Below are positions 19,742 to 27,500 of a DNA stretch of 45,677 nucleotides, piece after piece. Location of the stretch: the NCBI GenBank assembly GCA_937904325.1, contig CALGTK010000083.1, forward strand, positions 1 through 45,677, given 5' to 3'. This DNA is from an uncultured Planctomyces sp. GTDB lineage: Bacteria > Planctomycetota > Planctomycetia > Planctomycetales > Planctomycetaceae. How positions within the stretch are numbered: the first letter of the stretch is position 1; every line of letters starts with the position of its first letter. The notes beneath the pieces are model-generated. The model saw only the letters and a program-made list of their open reading frames with translations. It searched no databases and was not told where the DNA came from. Both the position numbers and the translations under genes were made by a program.

Positions 19742-21511
19742 GTGCAGTTGTTCACCGTGCAGTTGTCCATCGCTCGACCAGTCTCACTGAGTGCCCCGAA
19801 ACTCTCACTGACACACCGGCTTGCCACCGTTTTGGCCTTAGTCGCCATTATTCTGGTCGACGGCGGCACCTCATCCGCTCAGGATGACGAAGACACTCCT
19901 GCGCACCCGGTTGTCACCGTCTGCGTGGCCGGCGTCGACAACATCATGGACCACATCGGCTACGTTTTTGGAGAAGTAGAACGGCAGGAAACGATGGATC
20001 TCATCGGTGCCGGACTTGCGAACGTCCGTGACCTCGAAGGTCTGGACCGGACCAAACCCGCTGGGGTGATGATTTTTGTCTCGGAAGGACTGATTCCGCT
20101 ACCGATTCCGGTTGGCTTTCTTCCCGTGAAAGACATCGGCGAACTTGGCCAGACGTTCGGCACGATGGGCGCTCAACTGAACGCAGTCCCAGGAGAAGAA
20201 GATCGCTACGAACTGATTCCTCGCCGCGGGCCAACCAGCTTCGTCGTGCTGCAAGGCGACTACGCATTCATCGGCCAGAACGAAGAGAGCATCAACCGAA
20301 CATTCGCCTTGCCGGAAGAATTCGCCGGGCCGCTGGCTAGCCGCTACGATTTCTGCGTATCGGCCAACCTTCGTAAGACTCCAAAAGCCGTGCGAGACTT
20401 GATCTTGATGACGATCAAAAACTCCGCGCAAGCGTCAATGCAGCGGCGAGACGATGAACCGGAAGCCGCTTACAACGTCAGGCGTTCTCAGTCAGAAGGC
20501 AACCTGCATTTCGTCGAGAACGTCCTTCGAGACGGTGAAGAACTGACGCTGGGCTTCAAGGTCGATCAGACAGCAAAGAACGCATCGCTCGAACTCGTCG
20601 TCAAAGCAACTCCTGGTTCTTCGTTCGCCAGGGAGCTGAAGGATGGCATTGCTAAACCAAGTTACTTTGCATCCGCAATCGACGAGAGCATCCCTCTGAG
20701 CGGCTCAATCTCTTTTATGATGGACAAACTCGGTCGCAAAACAATGCTCGACCTGTTCAACCTCGGCGAACAGGAATCCAACCGCGGGCTGGCTGGTCTC
20801 GATCGAGACGTTGTCGTGGAAGACATTCCCGGTCAGCAGGCAACTCAGGATCTCTTCGACGCACTGCGCGAAACCATTAAAGAAGGTCACCTCGACGGCT
20901 TTGTCCAATTCTTCGGCGAGCCCGGCGAAAAATTCGTCATCGTCGGCGGCGTCAAACTGAAGAACTCCTCAGCGTTCGGCTCTGGTCTGAGCGACGTACT
21001 CGAACAGGCCAGCCGGACTGACGCCAACATGGATGTGGAACTCGGAGTCGACTCCTACGGGGACATCGTCTTCCACAGACTTTCCAGTCGAAACCGAGAT
21101 GCTGGGGACAAGCGGATGTTTGGACAGGAGTCGGCACTCTACTTCGGAACCGACAACCAGGCACTCTGGTTTTGCGTCGGGGGAGACGCCGCTATTCCCA
21201 CATTGCGAACAGCCATCGACCGTATCGCTGCCGGCAATGACACCGGACTGCGACGAGGCGAACTGGCACCGTTTCAGGTCATCGTCAACCTGACTGAGTG
21301 GATCAACATCAACCAGTCAGACGGCGATCAGCCTGGCCGATTCGCCGCACTCGCTCTCGAAGCCTTCGACGCCAACGGCAGCGACGTCATCCGTGCCGAC
21401 GCTCGTTTACTGAAGAACGGTTTTCGAGTTCGCATTCAGTTTGAAAACGGGTTCCTTCGGCTAATCGGGCTCGCCATCTCGGGGCGAATCGAAAGAAGAC
21501 AGGCTCTGTAG
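19742..21511 (+). CDS. secreted protein of unknown function
   Basis: The 589-aa product starts at the GTG with GGAG six bases upstream; a TTG five codons earlier lacks this. A signal peptide covers roughly residues 20-46 (LATVLALVAIILVDGGTSSA). The mature part has no motif I recognise. It alternates beta and alpha, with glycine-rich turns, an acidic character and repeats of the type GDYAFIGQNEESINRTF and DNQALWFCVGGDAA, which suggest two related alpha/beta halves. Similar large secreted proteins are common in planctomycetes. It ends 1 bp from the stop codon of the convergent lipid-kinase-like gene, leaving no room for a terminator between them. Confidence 0.8.
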   Translation: MQLFTVQLSIARPVSLSAPKLSLTHRLATVLALVAIILVDGGTSSAQDDEDTPAHPVVTVCVAGVDNIMDHIGYVFGEVERQETMDLIGAGLANVRDLEGLDRTKPAGVMIFVSEGLIPLPIPVGFLPVKDIGELGQTFGTMGAQLNAVPGEEDRYELIPRRGPTSFVVLQGDYAFIGQNEESINRTFALPEEFAGPLASRYDFCVSANLRKTPKAVRDLILMTIKNSAQASMQRRDDEPEAAYNVRRSQSEGNLHFVENVLRDGEELTLGFKVDQTAKNASLELVVKATPGSSFARELKDGIAKPSYFASAIDESIPLSGSISFMMDKLGRKTMLDLFNLGEQESNRGLAGLDRDVVVEDIPGQQATQDLFDALRETIKEGHLDGFVQFFGEPGEKFVIVGGVKLKNSSAFGSGLSDVLEQASRTDANMDVELGVDSYGDIVFHRLSSRNRDAGDKRMFGQESALYFGTDNQALWFCVGGDAAIPTLRTAIDRIAAGNDTGLRRGELAPFQVIVNLTEWININQSDGDQPGRFAALALEAFDANGSDVIRADARLLKNGFRVRIQFENGFLRLIGLAISGRIERRQAL

Positions 21512-21512
21512 G

Positions 21513-22394
21513 TCAGCTCGCAGGGACGAACAGTTCCATTTGGGCCGGCAGACAACTGAAGGTGATGGGCGTTGTTCCAAATGGATCGCCGTCGATCTGA
21601 ACCGGTGCGGTAGCCTTAGTTTCAATCGATACTGAGGAAGTGTTGAAGACGCGAACGTCCGGCCTCTCCAGGTGACGACGACGGGTGACCAGCGTGCTGT
21701 ACTTAGCAAAATTCCACCGCCCGGATTTTTCAAACACACGCACTGTCAGCAAACCGTCGTCAGGCTCTGCGTCGGGATTCACCGGCAGCTTGAATGCGTA
21801 AGCCGGAAAGTTTGAAACAATCACGAGCGAACCTTCGATTGGTTCGGGCAGCTCGTCAGCCTTCACGGTCAGTCTCGGAAACGAATAGCTCATTACCGAA
21901 CGGCAAATTGGCGAGACATAGCTCAAGTGCGAAATATTGCCTCGGCGCGAATCATGCAGTCGTCTAATGACTTCCGCATCAAAGCCGACACTGCCCATAA
22001 TCAGGAACTTTGTTCCCTCTCCTGCCTGTCCCACGTCGAATTTCCTCACGTTGCCGGCCGCAATAATTCTGGCAGCTGCTTCTCCGTTCAGCGGAATTTC
22101 CAGGTACTTCGCGAGTAGATTCTCAGTACCCAGTGGGAACGGGCAAGCGGGAACTCCGGGAAACCGATTCGCAATATCGGTCAAAGTGCCATCTCCACCG
22201 GCCGCGACAATCGCAACCAACGCCGCACGTCTTTCTGGATCCTTCAAACGTTCGGCAAGAATTTCGCGCTGCGAAAAAATGTGCGGACGCAGGTCGTGCC
22301 GTTTCAAGGCGGAAGCAAGGTCGAACAGAAAACGACGACGTTTCCCGCTTCCCGATCGAGGGTTTCGTTGAATGGCAACCCACGGACGAATCAC
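21513..22394 (-). CDS. diacylglycerol kinase family lipid kinase
   Basis: The 293-aa enzyme belongs to the DagK/YegS family, which phosphorylates diacylglycerol or related lipids at the membrane. The nucleotide site is seen as NPRSGSGK (11-18) and AAGGDGTL (64-71), followed by PLGTENLLAKYL (87-98). The C-terminal half is the beta-sandwich domain typical of the fold, with VQIDGDPFG near the end. The usual glycine after PLGT is Glu here. Its ATG overlaps the stop of the HAD gene by ATGA, which indicates a coupled operon. Confidence 0.9.
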   Translation of the reverse strand: MIRPWVAIQRNPRSGSGKRRRFLFDLASALKRHDLRPHIFSQREILAERLKDPERRAALVAIVAAGGDGTLTDIANRFPGVPACPFPLGTENLLAKYLEIPLNGEAAARIIAAGNVRKFDVGQAGEGTKFLIMGSVGFDAEVIRRLHDSRRGNISHLSYVSPICRSVMSYSFPRLTVKADELPEPIEGSLVIVSNFPAYAFKLPVNPDAEPDDGLLTVRVFEKSGRWNFAKYSTLVTRRRHLERPDVRVFNTSSVSIETKATAPVQIDGDPFGTTPITFSCLPAQMELFVPAS

Positions 22395-23104
22395 GACAAC
22401 AATCCCTGCAAATCGGTTAGTGACCGCACGACGCCAAACGGCGAATCGGACAGGCCCGTTTTGTCAGCATGAGGTAACTTCCGGTCGATCAGTACTGCTT
22501 TCATGCCAACAGAAAGTGCGCCCTCGACATCATTTTTCAGGCTGTCGCCGACCATTAGAATCTGCTCAGCATCTACCTTCAGTGCGTCAACGACAGCCTG
22601 ATAGAACTGCATAGACGGTTTTCGAAATCCCAGTTCCGATGAGATGAATCGTTTCTCAAACAGGCCAAACGTTGCAATGCCATCGCAAATCGGATGCAAT
22701 CGGTGATCAAAGTTCGATGCGATTGCCAGCCGCAGGCCGCGTTCGCTCAAGGAGTGCAGTGTTGGAAGCGTGTCGTCAAACGCTCGCCATGCGGTCAGCT
22801 CGGCGAAGTAATCATGCAATCGTCGAAAGCAGCCTTCCCCGTCTTCAACCTCAGGAAAGACTTCGGCGACGATGTATCGCCAGCGGGTTTCTTCAACATC
22901 GGCGTTTGTCGTCATCCCAGTCGATCCGCGAGACGCATCCTGCTGTTCGGTTTCCGAGAAAGCCGACATGAAACGTAAGCGAACTTCTTCCAGAGTTCGT
23001 TCGGAACCGAATTGTTTCCCGATCATGTGGTAGGCCTGTGCAACGCTCGGTTCCGGGTTGATCACCGTTCCGACAGCATCGAAAACAATCCACTGGACTT
23101 CCAC
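22391..23104 (-). CDS. HAD family hydrolase (HAD-IA type)
   Basis: About 237 aa from the GTG at 23104, which has GGAG seven bases upstream; the frame is open further upstream without a ribosome-binding site. HAD motif I is FDAVGTV, so the nucleophile Asp is present but the +2 acid-base Asp is Val. Motif II is AIASNFD, motif III is the lysine in GFRKPS, and motif IV is MVGDSLKNDVEGA. This pattern is seen in REG-2/HDHD3-like members. A small-molecule phosphatase activity is possible, though the missing Asp may alter or weaken it. It is the middle gene of an operon. Confidence 0.88.
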   Translation of the reverse strand: MEVQWIVFDAVGTVINPEPSVAQAYHMIGKQFGSERTLEEVRLRFMSAFSETEQQDASRGSTGMTTNADVEETRWRYIVAEVFPEVEDGEGCFRRLHDYFAELTAWRAFDDTLPTLHSLSERGLRLAIASNFDHRLHPICDGIATFGLFEKRFISSELGFRKPSMQFYQAVVDALKVDAEQILMVGDSLKNDVEGALSVGMKAVLIDRKLPHADKTGLSDSPFGVVRSLTDLQGLLS

Positions 23105-23176
23105 GTTCACGCTCCATAATACCACGCACTGACGGATGAATTGTGTGGTTGTAGCCAGTGAAAGCTCGCGCAACTA

Positions 23177-24244
23177 CTAATTGCGGAAGTAGATCCAATT
23201 GACGAGTTCATCGGCGATCGACTGATGCTGATAGAATTCGGGCCAGATGTGGCCGTAGCCGATCATCTCAGACAGGTCGTAGTTGCAGACCTGTGACGCT
23301 TGTCTGCCGAACTGCATCAGATCTCTCTCAGTGAACCCGGTACTGCCGAGGGCTCGTTTTGAGAAAGGCCTCCGTAGTGGATAGATCATCAACGCCCAGT
23401 CCTTGCGGACTCGGATATTCAGCAAACATTCTGTCGCGTTCAGTGCATACTCATATCGCTGCCTCGGACAAAGCCAGTCGTGATCAATTGCCGCTCCGGC
23501 AAGAATCGTTCGGATCTGATGCGATGGTTCTTCGCAAATTTTTACACCACATAGTTCACCACCACCCATCAGGTTCAAACCCGAAGCAACAATTCTTGCA
23601 CCGTGGCTGTGACCAATCAGGCAGATCGGCGACTGAGGCGAAATTGACTGGATCAACTTGACCAGACGAATTCCGTTGAACTCGGCTCGTCGGCCTAGAA
23701 TGGCGACATCAAGCCCCGGCACTGCAGAAGTACCGGCGATCGCGGGGTTGAGCGTCAGCAATCCCTCGCTGGCCCACGTCAGAAACACAACCTGCAAATG
23801 CAAATGAGGTGCCGCACGGCGCAGCCACCGAAATGTGTTCTTCGAATCCTCTGCAACGGTATCTGCCGTCACGAAACTGCCATGCACCATGATGCAAACA
23901 GGCACTCCGGGCTTTAGCCACCGATGGAATTCCGTGTCAGAAGATTCAGTGGCGCACCCATCCCAATCCGAGCGGACGTACTCGAAACAGCAATCGTGAT
24001 CGCAGCCGTGGCGTCTCTGCTGACAGTGTCGACCACTGACAATCCAGTGTTTTTCGTTGAAGATCGATCTTCCGGAGCTTGGTAAAGGGACGATGCCAGC
24101 GTCAACTGCGGGGTTCGGTTCTGGCAATTGCAGTATATGTCGGAGCCGAGGCAGGTCCTGCCCGGCAGCAATCGGGTTCATCACGGCCGACAGCAGGGCC
24201 AGCGCGGTGAGAGATAGAAATACGTGAAAGATTCGACGAGTCAT
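23177..24244 (-). CDS. secreted alpha/beta hydrolase with cysteine-rich segment
   Basis: The 355-aa protein has a signal peptide (about 1-28). Residues 70-100 form a Cys/His-rich patch (Cys74, Cys81, Cys85, Cys86, Cys97). The hydrolase fold follows: VPVCIMVHGSFV (oxyanion strand), VVFLTWASEG, and the nucleophile elbow LIGHSHGA (209-216) with Ser213. It looks like the DUF900-type alpha/beta hydrolases seen in planctomycetes, whose substrate is unknown. GGAAG lies close to the ATG. It heads the operon with the HAD and DagK-like genes (72-bp gap). Confidence 0.82.
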   Translation of the reverse strand: MTRRIFHVFLSLTALALLSAVMNPIAAGQDLPRLRHILQLPEPNPAVDAGIVPLPSSGRSIFNEKHWIVSGRHCQQRRHGCDHDCCFEYVRSDWDGCATESSDTEFHRWLKPGVPVCIMVHGSFVTADTVAEDSKNTFRWLRRAAPHLHLQVVFLTWASEGLLTLNPAIAGTSAVPGLDVAILGRRAEFNGIRLVKLIQSISPQSPICLIGHSHGARIVASGLNLMGGGELCGVKICEEPSHQIRTILAGAAIDHDWLCPRQRYEYALNATECLLNIRVRKDWALMIYPLRRPFSKRALGSTGFTERDLMQFGRQASQVCNYDLSEMIGYGHIWPEFYQHQSIADELVNWIYFRN

Positions 24245-24593
24245 AGCTTCCAGATGTCCATCCCGGGAGTCAGTTCAGATTTGGGCAAAGGGTTTAGCCA
24301 ACGCATTCGCAGATGGCTGAGGAAGAAAGTCTTTACCTGAAGTTTGAATAATTCTGCGTAATGAATGTGCGACGGAACGTCTGACGCTACGAATTTAACC
24401 TGGCTTTGTAGCCCGTGTCGGATTTCACACCGACACGATTTGAAGTTCGACACGTGTTTGTCAGGACGGTGGGGTTGGATCGGATTTATCGGAGGGGTTC
24501 ACCTTCCGGACAGCCAAATCAAACCGCCGTAGATACAAAAAGAGGACGAAGCAATCGCTCCGTCCTCGAGTGTGCGATCAACGTCTAATTCGG
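24245..24593. other. 350-bp gene-free region with a hairpin
   Basis: It separates two minus-strand genes and so carries the promoter of the hydrolase operon and the terminator of the giant protein gene. CGTGTCGG (24414-24421) and CCGACACG (24430-24437) form a perfect 8-bp hairpin with an 8-base loop and no U-tract. Confidence 0.5.
24536..24567 (-). terminator. intrinsic terminator of the giant FHA coiled-coil gene
   Basis: On the minus strand GAGGACG plus GAGC (24567-24557) pairs with GCTT plus CGTCCTC (24552-24542), with a GATT loop and a U-rich end of five T. It lies 27 bp after the stop codon. Confidence 0.85.
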
Positions 24594-27500
24594 TTAGACA
24601 GACACATTCGCTACCGTCGAAGTGGCTTCTTGCGTGACTTCCGCAACGTAATCGACAGGCTGGTGCGAATGCTGCGGGTGTGGTGGCCACGTTGTCGTCG
24701 GACCCGGCTGAATCTCCGGCGTTTGCCGAGCGTAACGATCTTCGTAGCTGGGCTGACGAGTCCGGCGAGCACCTGACTTCCTCATCGCTGTTGCCCGTTG
24801 CCAGCGAATAAAAGTGCGGAACATCTCAACGATCGCAATCACTCCGATGATCACCGCTACCCCGCCGTACGTTCTCCACGAAAGCCCTTGATTGAAATTC
24901 TGGGACAGGAATGCTCCGCCCAACCCCATCGAGATACACGCCAGCGAACCATCAATCCACATCTTCCGCTTCAGTTTTCTCTGAGTATGCTCTGCCAGCG
25001 CGTTTCTCGCTGACTGATTCGCGACCTCCCGCAACGAAGTCATGGCCATCCGCCGTGCAAGGTCTCGATTCTTAGTGTGTCGATCATCGGTCTTTTTTGA
25101 AGCTTTCTGTCCGGTATCTGTGGCACTGGAGCGGTCTACTTCCTGTGTCATCGGCGTCACGTTGCGAGCCCATGGTGGTTCCTGAATGATGACCGGTTCC
25201 TCAACGGACAGCCCTTCGTCATTGATGGCCGAATTCGCCTGAGGATTCTCGATTGGAGCTGGTTCGTCTACGAGTTCGTCGCCCGGCTTCTTCATTCCAA
25301 ACATCGAGCCGAGCATCGATCGAAATGCCTGCAACTGCTCTTCTTCCGCGTCCGCATCCTGAGCGGCTTCAGCCAGATCAGAAAGAGCGACCTTTCGCTT
25401 CTTCGTTTTCGTCCTGGACTTCTTGCGAGACTTCCAGGAACTCAACTGCTCCTTCACATTTTCGCCGGCGGAGTCAATCGCGGACTCGTCGACGTCGGCT
25501 TTCAGCGAACCTGCGTCTTCTGCCTCTGCTTCAACTTCTGAGTCAGCAACATCCCACGGATCGTCCTTATTTGCCGGTATCGCTTCGAGTAAATCGCTTA
25601 AGGCCTCTTCAGTCTCTTCCTTCTGCTGCGCAATCTCGCCCCGCTCCTGAAGAAGGGATTCAACTTCAACCTCTATTTCCTCAAATTGTCCTTCCAATCG
25701 TGCAGTTTCTGTTTCACCGAGGCCCCAATGGTCAGCCTCTTCTGATGGCTCGCTTGTCAGAGCTTCATCAAGATCAAAATCCAGGTCGATCGTCTGCTTA
25801 CTCCCTGTACTGTCCTCAGCTAGATCGCCGACCGATTGCTGCAACTGACTCTGCTCCTGACTCAACTGTTGTTTGACGTTTGAGAATTGCTGAACCATTT
25901 GTGCAAGCTGCTGGCGTTCCAGGTGCCGAGCCCGCTGTTCGTATTGCAATTCTTCAAGAGCCATCTGCAGACGTTCCTGAATGTGGGCGTCGTCTGTTTC
26001 TTCAAGCTGATGTGTGAGTTCCTGCTGACGACCATCGAGATCGTCGCGTTCCGACAGCAAGCATTCGATACGTTCAGTCATCACTGTAATCTGTGACTGC
26101 AAACCTTCGCGATTCGCATCAAGCGACTTTGAGACTCCTTTGATTTCGGTTTCTTTCTGAGCAAGCTTTCGCTGACGAGCGACCAGTTTCTGCTTCTCAA
26201 CACTCAATTGCTGCCGCATTTGCTGGAGCTGACGTTGTCCTTCTTCGAATCGTGTTTCTACTTCGTAAAGTTGCGACCTGTCCGCTTCGCGGGCCTGCCT
26301 CTCCAATTGCAATTGCTCAATGGCATCTTCAAGTTGCTGAGCAAGATCGCGTGCCTGCTGGCTGACGTTGTGATTCTGCGAAACGAAGTTGTCTCGCTCG
26401 GTATCAAGACGTTGCCAGTCCGACTTTAACTTTTCTTGCCCTGAACCAAGCTGTTCCATCTGAGAACTGACAGCGTGCTGCTCAATTTCCACTTCTTCAC
26501 GAATTCGAGTCAGCTCCATTTCTTTCTGGGCAAGCGTCATCTGCAGCGTCGACAGTTCATCTTCCTTTGCGGAAACATCAAGTCGATGGGACTGAACTTT
26601 CTCTTCGTCCAGGGTGATCCTGGAACGCAGTGATGCCAGTTTCGCCTGTTCGTCGGCCGTTCGTTTTTCGATTTCTGCAACACGATGACGATCGCTGTCC
26701 CGCTGCAGCCTTTCGTTTTCCAGTTCAGTCAACGCATCTTCGACCCGTTCCATCAGTTGGACTTGTGCCTCGTCCGGATCAAGATCACCGGTCAGCAACT
26801 TCTGCTCAAGTTCGGCGACGCGACGACGATCGTTGTCACGCATTTCGCGTTCAGCTTTCAGTTCCTGGACAGCCTGTTCAAGTCGGGAAGTCAGCTCCTG
26901 CTCACGTTCCGCCAACTCGGTTCCATGACCTGCCAGTTCAACTTTCCCGGTTTCAACATGATGTCGCTGTTGTCGCAGGTCGGCGTGCTCTGAGTTTAAC
27001 TCTTCCATGCGGCTATGTAGAGATTCGCGGTCATTATTCAACGCCGTCTTCGCATCGCCGAGCTGATTTTCAAGCACTTCCAGCTTCTGCTTCAACGATT
27101 CAACATGATGCCGATCCGCAGCGACTTCCGCTTTCTCTGTTTCGACACGAGCAAGGTCTGCGTCGATTCTCGTCTTCTCAGCCTCAATCTTTGCGTACTG
27201 AGATTCCACCTTCGCCTGTTCAAGCGCCAGGCGAGCCCGTTCAGCAGAGACCTCGCCACGTTCTGATTCCAGATTTGTTCGTAATTTGTTGAGCTGCGTC
27301 CGCTGATCTTTCAACTTGTCGACTTCGTCGTCGCACTCAGCTCGTTGTTCGGCAAGCTCGACTTCCACTTTCTTGATTTCGGCTTCACGTTCATTAAGAC
27401 ATTCGACGTTTGCATCGATCTTTGCCTGTTGTGACGGAATCTGAGCTTCGCGAAGTTTCAACGACTCTTTCGCAAGACGCAGTTCTTCGGATGCTCGTTC

